DNA from: Apodemus sylvaticus
Taxonomy: Eukaryota > Chordata > Mammalia > Rodentia > Muridae
DNA length: 64,000 nucleotides
Direction: 5' to 3'
NCBI RefSeq assembly: GCF_947179515.1
Contig: NC_067480.1
Location: 13,913,588-13,977,587 of the forward strand
Made by a program: the position numbers and the translations under genes. The notes under the pieces are model-generated. The model did no database searches. It was not told where the DNA came from and was given only the letters and a program-made list of their open reading frames with translations. Below are positions 33,937-46,851 of this stretch, one piece after another. Each line of letters begins with the position of its first letter. Position 1 is the stretch's first letter.

Positions 33937-36900
33937 ATATAAGATTATAATTTGAGCCAAAACAAGTCAAATTAAAAACAATTGTTTGGAGAATTAAATC
34001 CTGTTGTGCAAGAAAAGGTTATGTTTGAAGATGTAAACATATATAACACGAGTTATAAAGTGATGTTTGACTAAAGGAAAAAGAAAAGAAAACAACAACA
34101 ACAACAAGACAACAACAACAAAAAGTAAGAGAAAGCATGGGGACAGGGAACATCAGAAAGAGAAATGTCCTCAAGCTAGAGGTATAAAGGACACTTAACC
34201 ACAGACTCAACAATATGAAGAGAGGAGGGAAACAACAGGGATCAGAATGTGATAAACAGCAAACTTGAAAGGAAGTGGGTGGTGTGTGGCAGCAAAAGGG
34301 AAGAACCAGATTACAGGATTTCAAAGAGAATTGTGGAGTCCAATAGACAGATAGATGCTGCCCACCATTCAGAGTGGATCTGGTCAGTTTGAAGGAGATA
34401 TTTCAAGTTATTATTGTAAGTTACTATTTTTCTGACTGTAATATTAATGATTAGTAGAATACATTGCAAGACCTAAACTCATCCTCTAAGCCCCTCTTGC
34501 CTAAGGAGAGAAACTTCCTGAGGAGGCTACTGTTCACACAACAAGCCACATCTCCACTTCCCTAAGCAAATTTGGTCGACCCAACTGCACTGGATATGTT
34601 TGATCACACATAGGCAGGAAGTGTGTTTGGATGTATGCTCGGCTCCAACTGGACAATGTAATTTTGAGAATTCTTCTTTATAAGATATTTGCTTGACCTA
34701 AATTCTGGACCTTTCTCTGGAAATGAATAATAGTAATTATTCTCTGGTCAGTGTTCATCTTCCTGCCAGTATCAGATAGAGTGTACTTTAATTGGATAAT
34801 TGTACAAGTGATCTTTCCCCTCGTGATGCTCAACTTTAACACTGTTATCATGGTGTAATTAAGCTTAGATGTGTGTTTCCGTATTTTGTTATCATTTGTA
34901 ATTGCAGAATGTTGCTTTCAGTATTCATGTATACTATAATAGAGAATATGAATTTTATTTTTATTTGTCTGCTTTTAAACTGTCTAGTGTCAGACAGAAT
35001 ATGAAGAATTTTTTCTACATTTAATACATACAGTACTCAGAAAATCCATACATTAAAATGCATTTTCCAATTCACAGAGGAAAAATACATTATCAACCAC
35101 TTTTGAAAAAAAATAATGTTTTTTTTTAAAGGCAATTTGGTGCCAACTTTACTGTTAGAACCGATAAGGATAATTTTATAGATTAGACAGGTAGCTATTA
35201 TGATTGTGCAAAGCCCAACAATATCAAACTACATCTTGAAATGATGAAATCTTTTAGCTAATTACTATCCTGGTAATACAGCATATATTCCCCCTTCTTA
35301 GTCCTAGATAAAGGGCTTTTATCTATTATAAAATTTGAGCTTGCCTTCTTAGAAGCACAGTCTCCATGGTAAAATTGCAGTCACTTGTTCAGTTATACTC
35401 CATATATTTCATTTGTTAAACTAGAGAAAGTAAAAATCATGCCTGTGGTGATATGTGTGTTGTTTGTGTGCACATTTATGTGAGTAGGTGCAATTTCACA
35501 TGTGTAAGTGAAGTGACCATGCAGGTGCATGTCTCTTGTGCATGTGGTGTGAGCATTTTTTCTTAATTATCCATCTCTTTGTCTATGAAGAATCACAGCT
35601 CTCCCCTTGAAGTGAATGAAAGAGTAAAATTGGAGTGAGCCTGTATACAAAATTAGATGATCTCAAATTCCATGTTCTAACTTGGCAGCCATCTCATAAA
35701 GTTTGTATGGGAAGGGGACAAAGGGCTACTGGGACCATCAGAGAGGCAGGGTCCCCAACATGGGAGAAGCTCTCCTCCTGCCCTCCCTCACATGCTTCAG
35801 TCTTAGCTATTGAGTTGGTGGAAGCTAGGGGTCTGCTATGTAAGTAGATTTCAAAAGTCTAGTTACACGATCTTCACTCAGACTCCGTTTTATGCAACCC
35901 TGGCTGTCCAGGGGGTTGGTATAGCCAGAGATAAGGGAATTAGTCACGGAACATGTAACATTCAGATACCAGCGTAACTCTAATATTCAATCACTGTAGA
36001 TGCAGCTGTTTTCCAGGAATTCTCTTTACATCCTCAGCTCTGTTATGTGATTCTTATACGGATGCTTTTGCACAAAAAACAAAGAGATTCATTCCCACTA
36101 AGCACAACATGATTTCTGAAGAATGTTCTTTGGTTGCTAACTTCCATCTCTGTATATCTGTGTTATTATGACTTCTTTACTTTCTCCTCAAATTATGTAG
36201 AGAAGCACATATTTATTGACTGGAGAACATTTTAGAAATCTCTCTTTTGTGGCCTTTCTCAGTTCGTTAGATAAGTTATTTAATATCTTTCAATTTAGCC
36301 CTTTCTTCTACTTGGACTCAGTAATACTGGATAGCCCAGAAACAAATAAACAAGACACCATTCTTATTAACTGTTCATTGTAATTTTACTTTCCTAATGT
36401 TTTTTTGTTACATATTTAAAAATTGGGAAAAGAAAGGTTCTTTGCCAAGAAAGACATAGCTAAGCATATTTTTTATTAGATATATTTATTCCTTTATAAC
36501 CCAAAATTAGCTCTAAATTTTAAAAAGAAAATATTGTAACTTTCATTTCAATATAAAATGAACACCTGCATTTTTATAGCTCATTAAATAGCAGAGAAGC
36601 CAATAGGCTATTTTTAAAAGAACATACACAAATATTTAAAAAAAAAAAACAGGTATTCACCAGGAATTTACTAAAAGATACCTTAATCAATATTGTAGTA
36701 AATGCGAAATTGCTTCAAGTCCTAAATTTGTGTTATTTACCTCAGCAAAGCTTGGGTTTGCATATTTTCTAAACCAAAATCTAGACTCTTTTTTCTGTTC
36801 AGTTATAAAGTATCTTCATATATATACTAAGACCATGGTTAAACCTCAGAACCACAAGGAAAGATCCTGTAAAATCTGTCTATTTCCATATTTTAGATGA

Positions 36901-37927
36901 TATTTTTCAAATTCTAGGTTTTCTCATTTAGATACTTCTTATTTTATCTTTTGTTTTCTCTACTCAGTTGTGTGTTTACTTTATGACCTTCTGCTTATAC
37001 TGTCACAGGTATCTGGAGTATTCCTATCAAGATTTCTCCTCAGAAACTAGAGTTAGGTTGAGAATTATTAAGGTAATCATATTACCGTACCTTCAATCCT
37101 TTGCTATATATTTCTATGGCAATATTAAATCAAAGGCAAAAATCCATGCTATCCCCAATATTTTTTTCCACATTTCTGACCAAACCTTAACATTTGGTTC
37201 CTATAAACTCAGTTTATATATGCAACACTATCAAGGATCATCATTTTCCCCTGGAAATCTGAGAAGCACAAGTTTTAAATATCAGATTTATTAAAGAAAT
37301 CAATCAAATTCATAAAAAATTAGGACATTATAAAGGTTATCAAATTACAGAACAAATTCCAATGTAAATTATTTTTATTAAATTTATCACATTTTAGTGG
37401 TAGGTAAGAATAAGCAATAGACTTGAGGCAGAACTATGTCCAGGGCAAATGGCTAGTGAACTTTCCTTTGGAGCTTGCCCAGTGAGGCTTCCTTTGTTCT
37501 TTATGTAGCCAGTGTCCTGTGGCATCTTTGTCTCAACTCAGTTGCTGTTACTTCCAAAAGAGGTGACATGAAGTTCTCCTTCTTGCCAGTTATGATTACT
37601 TCTCAAACGTTATAACTCAAGGATACTCACCATAACTAGTAGATAATAATAGCAAATAAAGTTTGTGATAGATTCCTTCAGAGATATATTCTGTCAATTT
37701 CTGAATCACAAAGCTTATTTATTATTTTCCCCTTGGATACATAAGTGCTTTATCCATTAACAGTAGTTTGAAGTCACTAAATCCTTATAATAATTTTAAT
37801 ATACTTTCTGTTATCATTTCTGAAAGACACTGATTATCAAAACTGAATAAACTGTCAAACTATCATGGCTTATAGGTTGTTTGTCTGTAATGGATGAACC
37901 AACCAAAGCAAAATTTTGAGTTCAATT
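33937..37927. other. 4 kb intergenic sequence, little recognised
   Basis: Contains an (AAC)n run at 34090-34123 and possible degraded SINE sequence near 35440-35550. 34720-34960 is repeat-free and could be conserved. Frames of 70-108 codons (35635-35847, 36968-37294) have no recognisable domains. No gene supported. Confidence 0.4.
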
Positions 37928-37942
37928 AATACCATGATATAT

Positions 37943-38943
37943 CGGCAACCAACAAATTGGGAAAAGATCTTCACCAATCCTACATCAGATAGAGGGCTAA
38001 TATCCAATATATATAAAGAACTCAAGAAGTTAGACTCCAGAAAACCAAACAACCCTATTAAAAAATGGGGTACAGAGTTAAACAAAGAATTCTCACCTGA
38101 AGAACTTCGGATGGCGGAGAAGCATCTTAAAAAATGCTCAACTTCATTAGTCATTAGGGAAATGCAAATCAAAACAACCCTAAGATTTCATCTTACACCA
38201 GTCAGAATGGCTAAGATTAAAAATTCAGGAGACAGCAGGTGTTGGAGAGGGTGTGGAGAAAGAGGAACACTCCTCCACTGCTGGTGGGGTTGCAAATTGG
38301 TACAACCACTCTGGAAATCAGTCTGGCGGTTCCTCCGAAAACTGGGCACCTTACTTCCAGAAGATCCTGCTATACCACTCCTGGGCATATACCCAGAAGA
38401 CTCCCCACCATGTAATAAGGATACATGTTCTACTATGTTCATAGCAGCCCTATTTGTAATTGCCAGATGCTGGAAAGAACCCAGGTATCCCTCAACAGAA
38501 GAGTGGATGCAAAAAATGTGGTATATCTACACAATGGAGTACTATTCAGCCATTAGAAACAATGAATTCATGAAATTCTTAGGCAAATGGATGGAGCTAG
38601 AGATTATCATACTAAGTGAGGTAACCCAGACTCAAAAGGTGAATCATGGTATGCACTCACTAATAAGTGGATATTAACCTAGAAAACTGGAATACCCAAA
38701 ACATAATCCACACATCAAATGAGGTACAAGAAGAAAGGAGGAGTGGCCCCTGGTTCTGGAAAGACTCAGTGAAACAGTATTCAGCAAAACCAGAACGGGG
38801 AAGTGGGAAGGGGTGGGTGGGAGGACAGGGGAAGAGAAGGGGGCTTGCGGGACTTTCGGGGAGTGGGGGGGCTAGAAAAGGGGAAATCATTTGAAATGTA
38901 AATAAATTATATCGAATAATAAAAAAAAAAAAAAAGAAAAAAA
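37943..38943 (+). mobile_element. 5'-truncated young L1 (ORF2 3' end and 3' UTR)
   Basis: A 1.0-kb L1 3' end flanked by a perfect 15-bp duplication (37928-37942 and 38944-38958, aataccatgatatat), inserted at TT/AATA. It ends in an A-rich tail of about 24 bases with one G. By eye it differs from the matching part of the 24.7-kb element at about 30 of some 950 positions. The L1-derived frame 37943-38677 (about 244 codons) is open to the normal ORF2 stop and keeps the complete Cys-rich motif (CWRGC...HCWWGC). The remaining 3' UTR has the G-rich tract. It lacks the endonuclease and RT, so it is inert. Confidence 0.95.
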
Positions 38944-38958
38944 AATACCATGATATAT

Positions 38959-39950
38959 ATTATCTCAGAACATAGGTTATTTTAAATATCTTATACTATG
39001 AAAAGCATGATTAGAAAGAAAACATATAATTATTGCTTAATATAGACATTATTTTTGAAAAGAAAATCAGTATTTGAATTTGTATTTTCCAAGTTTTTAA
39101 TTGCTAATATTTACCAATTTTAATACTAAACTGAAGCAAAATATTTAAGGTAAATATACAAATACTCAATACGGCCCATTTAAAATTTTACATTGAAGTT
39201 ATGTTCAAATTCTAACTTTTTATGTGTCAAAACATTTTATAACATTTTTAAAATTCTCAATATGTATGACTGATTATATGATTATCCATGTTTATTCACA
39301 ATTCTTATACATAATTAATAAATATGCATGTGATATATGCATCAGATGCTCCAGTGCTTAATGAGGGACATAGTTTCTATGAGATAAGTCCCTAAGTAAT
39401 TTTAGAGAGGCATAAACATTTGACTTGCACACACAGATATGATATCATTAAGCAACATATAGTTAGGGTACCAAATTCATAGATATGGTTCAGTATTAAT
39501 CAACTGTCTTATGAGAACTTTACCAGTATATGGAAAGCTTTAAATAAATGCAGATTTTTGAATCCATGGATTTAACTAATTTTGACTAATTTTGTCACCG
39601 GATTATTGGTCCAAATAAAAACATTCATATGCACTGTATGTAAATGATGTTGAAAAACAGAGATTCCATTTTATGTTTAAATGAATATAATTAAAAAAAT
39701 TCTATCCTATTTTTCTCAAAATAGTAGGCTGTCTGACATGGGTGGTAGCCTATTATGTGCCAGCTGTACCCATTTTTATTCCAATTCTGCCATTTTGATT
39801 TGGGCTATGAAAAAGCTGTTTATAATATAGCAACATTAATTTCCATGTGTAGTATGATTTATCAGTTTATATAGTATAAAATAACTCTTAAGTCAGAAGG
39901 GAAAATTATAATAATAAAAGGACACTGCATATTAATAAGAATTTTTGTTA
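38959..39950. other. AT-rich sequence, nothing recognised
   Basis: About 1 kb of AT-rich DNA with no supported feature. Confidence 0.45.
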
Positions 39951-39952
39951 TA

Positions 39953-40025
39953 GGTGACAGAGTTTATAGCTCGGTAGCTACATTTCTCCGTATGTAGCAT
40001 GTAGATTACCTTTCAGCACCATGAG
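39953..40025 (+). mobile_element. Possible tRNA-derived SINE remnant (ID/B4 head)
   Basis: 'atagctcggtagctacattt' near 39966-39985 and 'ttcagcaccatgagc' near 40013-40027 resemble the A-box and B-box-flanking parts of an ID/B4 tRNA-derived head. Strongly degraded; not a tRNA gene. Confidence 0.35.
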
Positions 40026-40199
40026 CACTAGTCAGTCATGATAACACCTGTATGCACCAGCTTGATATCTCCATGTGTGTTGACATAAGTAAGCTTCAAC
40101 AGAAAGCCTTTCCATCATGATGTAGTACGCAAAAAGGATGAATCTATCCAAAAAGTGTGCAGTCATATTTCTCTTTTAAAGTTCATAAGTTCGTGAAAG

Positions 40200-41170
40200 T
40201 GTAAGAGGAAAATGAAATTACTTCAAGACATAAAAATAGAAAATTATTATATTGGCTATAACCCCAAAAGGGCAACCAACAAAAGCAGAGACAAATGGGA
40301 TTTCAGAAATCAAGGAAGAGCTTCAGAGCAAAGAAAGCCATTGATAAAGTGACAACAAGATCTACAGAAACTAAAAAATATTTACTCCCTATTCATTTCA
40401 TAAAAGACTCATACTTAGAGTATACAAGGAATTCATGAAGACTAACACAAATATTAAGTAAACCAATTTTGAAATAAATGATTCATCATCAAATACATCA
40501 TTCAATACAAATGATTCATTAATCAAATACAACCACCAATATATTACAAACCATCAGAGAAGTACTAACATGATCCATGACATTTAGAATAGCTGTTATC
40601 AGTGATGAAAACAAATAAATCCTATGAAGAAAAGAGAACTTCAATTTACTGCAAATGATAATTAAATGAAAGTAAAATTGTGGAGAACTATAAAGAAGGA
40701 ACTTGAAAAACATTAATAAGAAATCTAGTACTTGGCTTATTTCTTTGGTATTTATCCAAAGAAATCAAATCAATATTCCTTATAGGTAGCTGCATTCTCA
40801 TCTTCATTGAAGCAAATCTATTATAACTGAACTATGTTTTTATCAATGGATAAATACATAAGAACACTCATAAAATTAATATACTATTCAGTAATAGCAA
40901 TAAATTAAATATCTTTCCTTTTCAGGGAAATGAATACAAATTAAGACACATTTGTTAAGACTGGGAAAAACAAGAACAGAAAGACAAATGCTACATGTTG
41001 TCTTTCATATAATCTAAAAGGTATTTAACTTCATAAACAATACTGATTACAGATGCCGGAAAGGGAGATAGACAAGGTAGATAAAATGAGCTTAGATTTG
41101 GTAAGCATATTCTGTATTCACATTATGAAATGTTACATTGAAATCTATTTAAATGTACATTTAATCCAAC
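40200..41170 (+). mobile_element. Ancient L1 3' part, plus strand
   Basis: Sense ORF2 landmarks are recognisable in order: 'gagacaaatgggatttcag' near 40291, 'agcaaagaaagccattgata' near 40328, 'tatacaaggaattcatgaag' near 40421, 'tccaaagaaatcaaatcaat' at 40755-40774, 'atcaatggataaatacata' near 40842, and 'agaacagaaagacaaatgct' near 40973. Many substitutions and indels; no open frame. Probably a pre-murid L1 family. Confidence 0.6.
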
Positions 41171-41557
41171 AAAACATTATTTTAGGTCCTCTGAGAAGCA
41201 GGTTGTAAATATATTACTTCATAAAACACATTTGTAAAGAAAAGGTAGGAATTTCAGTAGACCATAGATATGTCAGAGCATGATGAGTGTGTAACCACAG
41301 TGAAAAGCCGAAGTTCTAAAACCTCTGAGGGCCATGATGTAGCTTTCAGATATTTGTGGCTAGTTATGTAGACAGTCTTTAAACCATCACTTTCTGTAAA
41401 AGGAGCCCTCTGCTTTGCAGAAATTGCCTTTCCGAGTGAGTCATGCTCAACAGTTTGTTTTCAGGCATGGGTGACAAGCCTGAATTGAACATGAGTACCA
41501 TGAGAGGAGGATATCAGCTATGTCAGACACACACTGGCACAGCAGAGAACAAGCAGA

Positions 41558-41595
<38 letters not shown>
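41558..41595. repeat. (TG)n microsatellite
   Basis: Pure TG run of about 19 units. Confidence 0.95.
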
Positions 41596-41596
<1 letters not shown>

Positions 41597-41599
41597 TAT

Positions 41600-42270
41600 C
41601 CTAAGTCACAGAGTTCTGCTTCTGAACATCACCACCAGAATTGCACATTCCTCTGATTCCCTGAGTCTCACATGTTTAGGACAAAACACAGATTATGAGT
41701 AACTTTAATTATATGCTCCTGATGTGCTGTTAATGGTATAAACTGTGGTATTAAATCCTTGAGTGAAAGGCATGCTTTATTCTATGTGTGTCACTGTTAT
41801 CACCAATCATGTCATCTATTATAAAGGTCTGTGTAGTATGGCAAGGCATAGAAATATCGCCTTCAGTTCCCAACCAGGCAATGCTATGGGATAGGCTTTC
41901 ATATTTCTAATAAAAATGCAACATGAATCTGTTTTCTTTATTGTGGGAGAGTTTCTGGGCTCTTCCTGAACAGCAAGCCCTGAAAACATAATTGAAATAG
42001 CAGTTTATGGGCCCTTTTATGCTTTGTACCCCATAGTATGTGATACATCTGTCTCATTGAGATTGCATTTTTGCTCATACTATCTGATCAGCATGATATC
42101 ACTGACATGAAAAAAATCTTTGAAATTTCCTGTGGAATCCCCTGAAAGTTTGCAAGAGAAGATATACAGGATAAAGTCAATTGCTGTATCGCTGAAGCAA
42201 AATTTTAGATGAATATTCTTTACCTTACAATGAGTACATAGACATTCTGAATTAAATAGAAATACAATAA
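41600..42270. other. Unassigned sequence
   Basis: Nothing recognised before the L1 5' UTR fragment. Confidence 0.4.
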
Positions 42271-42653
42271 TGCTGCCTTCTGTGGGAGAGCACAGCTTGC
42301 TCGGTGGCACGGAGCTTAGGTTCCAGTCCTGAGGCCTCTGGCGGGAGCCCTCAGATCCCTCTGCTTCTGGATCCAGATCAGCCTGTGCAGCAACACCACA
42401 TCTCCAGGTCCTGCAAAAGGCAAGAGGGGCTTCCGGGAGGCCGGCTGGGAGAAGTCAGTGTGCTCTGGTGAATCCAGCGGGCCCCAGCAGGAGCCTTCAG
42501 GTGTCTGCCTCGGGATCTGAACAGCCTGGGCAACAGCACCCTGTCTCCAGGCAGTGCAGGAGGTAAGCTGTGCACCAGAGGCCACCTGGGAAGAGGCAGC
42601 TTGCACTGGTGAGTCCAGCATTGACAAGACTAACTAACACCAGTGAGAACTAG

Positions 42654-43858
42654 ATGGCAAAAGGCAAACGCAGGAACTTCACTAAAAGAAATCAAGGCAA
42701 TATGGCAACATCTGAACCCAATTCTCCTTTACCAGCATGTCCTGGATACCCCATCACACCAGTAAAACAAGATTTGGATTTAAAATCACTGGTCATGATG
42801 CTGGTACAGGAACACATGAAGGACATACTTAAAGAAAATCAGAAGAAAATGGATCAAAAGTTAGAAGCCCTTGCAAGGGAAACACAAAAATCATTGAAAG
42901 AAATCCAGAAGAATACAAAAGCCAATAATGAAGAAACGAAAAAAACACTTAAAGAAATACAGGAGAACTTTGGTCAACAGGCTGCGGTCATGAAAGAGGA
43001 AACACAAAAATCTCTTAAAGAATTACAAGAAAGCACAAACAAGCAAGTGAAGGAGCTAAGCAAAACCATCTAGGATCTAAAATCAGAAGAAGAAACTACT
43101 AAGAGAACTCAAAGGGAGACAACTTTGGAGATAGAAAGCCTTGAGAAGAAATCAGGGAACATAGATGCAAATATCAACAACAGAATACAAGAGATAGAAG
43201 AAAGAATCTGAGATGCTGAAGATAACATAGAAACCATGGATTCAACAGTTAAAGAAAATGCAAAATGCAAAAAGCTTGTAACCAAAAATATCCAGGAAAT
43301 CCAGGACACAATGAGAAGACCAAACCTAAGGATTATAGGCATAGATGAGAGTGAAGATGTACAATTTAATGGGCCAGCAAATATCTTCAATAAAATTATG
43401 GAAGAAAACTTCCCTAACCTAAAGAGAGAGATGCCCATGAATGTACAAGAAGCCTACAGAACTCCAAACAGACTGGACCAGAACAGAAATACTTCCCCTC
43501 ACATAATAATCAAAACACCAAATGTACTAAACAAAGAAAGATATTAAAGGCAGTAAGAGAAAAAGGCCAAGTAACATATAAAGGAAGACCTATCAGAATC
43601 ACAGCAGACTTTTCACCTGAGACCATGAAGGCTAGAAGATCCTGGGCAGATCTCATGCAGACTCTAAGAGAACACAAATGCCAGCCAAAACTACTATATC
43701 CAGCAAAACTCTCAATCACCATAGATGGACAAACTAAGATTTTCCATGACAAAACCAAGCTTACCCAATATCTATCCACAAACCCAGTCCTACAAAGGAT
43801 AATAGGAGGAAAACACCAATACAAGGAGAGAAACTTCACCCTGGAAAAAGCAAAATAG
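42654..43858 (+). pseudogene. L1 ORF1 pseudogene (two nonsense codons, one frameshift)
   Basis: It begins at the conserved ATG (MAKGKRRN...) and carries one 66-bp coiled-coil unit instead of two. In-frame TAG at 43071-43073 (where the 24.7-kb copy has CAG) and TGA at 43209-43211 (where it has TCA) interrupt the coiled coil. A net 1-base loss near 43540 breaks the RRM-like region. The C-terminal domain resumes in another frame at 43625-43858. Where the 24.7-kb ORF1 has contracted homopolymers, this copy keeps the longer run (A3 at 43379-43381, T4 at 43610-43613). Confidence 0.85.
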
Positions 43859-43903
43859 TAACCTTTCATCAAACCCAAAAGAAGTTAACCAATCAAATTT
43901 AAA

Positions 43904-45812
43904 AAATAACGTCAAAAGTGACAGGAAGTAACAGTCACTATTCCTTAATATCTCTTAACATCAATGGACTCAATGCCCCAATAAAAAGACATAGACTAAC
44001 CGACTGGATACGTAAACATGACCCTACATTTTGCTGCATACAGTAAACACACCTCAGAGTCAAAGACAAACACTACCTTAGAGTAAAAGTCTGGAAGACA
44101 ATTTTACAAGCAAATGATCTCAGGAAACAAGCTGGAGTACCCATTTTAATATCAGATAAAATTGACTTTCAATATAAAGTCATCAAAAGAGACTCTGAGG
44201 GACACTTCTTGCTGGTCAAAGGAAAAATACAACAAGAAGAACTCTCAATCCTGAACATCTATGCTCCAAATGCAAGGGTACCCTCATTCATAAAAGAAAC
44301 TTTATTAAAGCTCAAAGCACACATTGCACCTAACACAATAATTGTGGGTGACTTCAACACTGTACTTTCCTCAATGGTCCGATCAGGAAAACAGAAACTA
44401 AACAGGGAAAGAATGAAACTAATTGAAGCTTTGGACCAATTAGATTTAACAGATATATAGAGAACATTCTATCCTAAAGCAAAAGAATATACCTTTTTCT
44501 CAGCATCTCATGGTACCTTCTCCAAAAATCGACCATATAATTGGTCACAAGACAGACCTCAACAAATATAAGAAGATCCAACTAATCCCATGCCTCCTAT
44601 CAGATAACTATGGAGGAAAAGTGGTGTTCAATAGCAACAAAAACAACAGAAAACCCACATACACGTGGAAACTGAACAATATTCTACTCAATGATACCTT
44701 GGTCAAGGAAGAAATAAAGAAAGAAATTAAAGACTTTTTAGAACTTAATGAAAATGAAGACACAACAAACCCAAATCTATGGGACACAATGAAAGCAGTG
44801 CTAAGAGGAAAACTCATAGCCCTGAGTGCCTCCAAAAAGAAAATGGAGAGAGCATACACTACCAGCTTAATGACACACCTGAAAGCGCTGGAACAAAAAG
44901 AAGCTATTTCACCTAGGAGGAGTAGAAGGCAGGAAATCATCAAACTCAGGGCTGAAATCAATCAAGTAGAAACAAAGAGAACCATACAAAAAATCAACAA
45001 AACCAGGAGCTGGTTCTTTGAGAAAATCAACAAGATAGATAAACCCTTAGCCAGACTAACCAAAGGACACAGAGATAGTATCCAGATTAACAAACTTAGA
45101 AAAGGGAGTTATAACAACAGAAACTGAGGAAATTCAAAAATCATTAGAGCCTACTACAAAAGCCTATACTCAACACAACTGGAGAATTTGGAGAAACACA
45201 AAATATCTGTTTCCTAGACAGATATGTGACACCAAAACTAAATCAGGATCAAATAGATCAACGATACAGTCCCATAACACCTGAAGAAATAAAAAGGGTC
45301 ATAGAAAGTCTCCCAACCAAAAAAAGCACGGGACCAGATGGCTTCAGTGCAGAGTTCTATCAGACCTTCATAGAAGACCTAACACCAATACTCTTCAAAC
45401 TATTCCACAAAATAGAAACAGAAGGAACTCTACCCAACTTGTTCTATGAAGCCACAATTACGCTGATACCAAAACCACACAAAGATCCAACAAAGAAAAA
45501 GAACTTCAGGCCAATTTCTCTTATGAATATTGATGCAAAAATACTTAATAAAATTCTTGCCAACCGAATCCAAGAACACATCAAAATAATCATCCTCCAT
45601 GATCAAGTAGGCTTCATCCCAGGGATGCAGGGATGGTTCAATATAAGGAAATCCATCAATGCTATCCACTACATAAACAAACTCAAAGAAAAAAACTATA
45701 TGATCATCTCATTAGATGCAGAAAAGGCATTTGACAAAATCCAGCATCCTTTCATGCTAAAAGTATTGGAAATAACAGGAATTCAAGGTCCATACCTAAA
45801 CATCGTTAAAGC
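43904..45812 (+). pseudogene. L1 ORF2 pseudogene, 5' part only
   Basis: Covers the endonuclease and the N-terminal part of the reverse transcriptase. The ATG expected by comparison with 27211 is ACG here. The codon matching the catalytic Glu of the endonuclease (QET motif) is TAA at 44044-44046. Another stop arises at 44458-44460, and frames change near 44500, 45110 and 45200. RT blocks visible include KKSTGPDGFSAEFYQT (about 45317-45364) and VGFIPGMQGWFNI near 45607. The frame then runs into the GA repeat, so the catalytic FADD box is missing. Confidence 0.85.
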
Positions 45813-46130
45813 AAAGGGAGAGAGGAAGAGAGGGAGAGAGAGAGAGAGAGGGAAAGGGAGAGAGGGAGGAAGAGAGAGAGAGGGAGAGAGGGAGAGAAGG
45901 AGAGAAGGAGAGAGGGAGAGGGAAAGAGGGAGAGAGGGAGAGAGAGGGAGAGAGGGATTGAGAGGGAGAGGAAGAGCATGAGTGAGGGAGAGAGGGAGAG
46001 AGAAGGAGAGGGAGAGAGGAGGGAGAGGGAAAGGGAGAGGGGGGAGAGGGAAAGGGAGAGCGGGAGAGAGAGAGAGAGGGAGTGATGGAGGGACAGAGGG
46101 AGAGGGGGCAAAGGGGGAGAGGGATCAAGA
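45813..46130 (+). repeat. GA-rich polypurine block
   Basis: Over 300 bases of (GA)n, (GGGA)n and GAGAGG units on the plus strand. Ser/Pro/Leu-rich reverse frames of 110-159 codons come from the repeat. It fills the joint between the truncated L1 and the 3' end of another murid repeat, which often carries GA runs internally (see 49000-49585). Confidence 0.95.
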
Positions 46131-46310
46131 GAGATTGTACCTGGTGTGGCTTTAGAAACCTTCAAACCCACCTTCAGTGACACACCTTCTCCCAGAAAGC
46201 CATTTCTCTTAATCCTTCTATTCCTATCAAGAAGTTCCATTCCCTGGAGACCAAACATTGAAATATGAGCCAGTGTAGAAGACATTATTATTTAAACCAA
46301 TACATTTCAT
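46131..46310 (+). mobile_element. Murid interspersed repeat, 3' part
   Basis: It matches in order the end of the repeat seen whole at 49000-49585: 'gaaaccttcaaacccac' near 46154, 'agtgacacaccttctcccag' at 46176-46195, 'tcctaatccttct'-like sequence near 46207, 'gagaccaaacattgaaatat' at 46247-46266, and 'atttaaaccaatacatttca' at 46290-46309. Together with the GA block it probably forms one element that replaced the L1 3' half. Family name not certain. Confidence 0.5.
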
Positions 46311-46394
46311 ATCATATTCTACTCATTATCTTCCAAAAGCTTGTAGCCTTATCATAATGCAAAAATGAATTCAGCACAACTTTAGAAGTCCTTA

Positions 46395-46648
46395 CAGCTG
46401 AGGTTCTCAACTTTCCTGATGCTGTGACCCTTTAATATAATTCATCAAGTTGTGGTGACTGCAACAATAAAATTAGGTTTGTTGCTACTTCATAAGTATC
46501 ATTTTGCTACTTTTATGAAACATAATATACATATCTAATGTGTAGAATGGTGGACATTCACACTGTCCCCTGTAAAAGGACCATTTGGCTACCTAAGGTG
46601 TTACAACAGTAACAATCTGGGATCTCCAGATTAAGAACTGCTGTCCCA
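46395..46648 (-). mobile_element. URR1-like hAT-Charlie non-autonomous DNA transposon
   Basis: It starts 'ctgaggttctcaacttt' (about 46399-46415) and ends 'attaagaactgctg' (about 46632-46645), imperfect copies of the CAGTGGTTCTCAACC inverted terminus of this group. Inside are 'gctgtgaccctttaat' and 'ttgttgctacttcataagta', typical of the antisense body. No coding capacity. Confidence 0.65.
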
Positions 46649-46836
46649 TGGCCTATCACACTTTCAATACTAACAGTCCAAAGTTCAAAGTCTCTTCTGA
46701 GACCCATGGCAATCTCTTAACCATGCCCCCTGTAATATAAATATCAAATGGCAAATCATATACTTCTAAAATACTATGTCACAGAATATACATTACTATT
46801 CCAAGAAGGAGGAAAGGGAAGATAGTGAGAAAATAC
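46649..46836 (+). mobile_element. Murid interspersed repeat, left part (split by L1)
   Basis: 'aacagtccaaagttcaaagtctc' near 46672-46694 and 'caatctcttaaccatgccccctgtaat' near 46710 belong to a long murid repeat I recognise but cannot name. It continues after the L1 insertion at 47502. Confidence 0.4.
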
Positions 46837-46851
46837 TTGACTAAAGTATTT

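Larger units (their letters stand above)
42275..45812 (+). mobile_element. L1 copy with 5' region but lacking its 3' half
   Basis: It holds the 3' part of the 5' UTR (to 42653), ORF1, and ORF2 up to the RT domain. It breaks at about 45812 after the codons for YLNIVKA, where the sequence switches to a GA-rich block. The 3' half of ORF2 and the 3' UTR are absent, which target-primed reverse transcription alone cannot give; later deletion or replacement is required. It is related to the element at 24.7 kb but older, with several stops and frameshifts. The exact 5' boundary is uncertain within tens of bases. Confidence 0.85.

Noticed and set aside
39953..40030. tRNA-like A-box/B-box resemblance
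   Set aside because: Too degraded for a tRNA gene and lacks a cloverleaf; better read as a SINE head remnant.
45796..46285. 110-159-codon Ser/Pro/Leu-rich minus-strand frames
   Set aside because: Arise from the GA repeat at 45813-46130.
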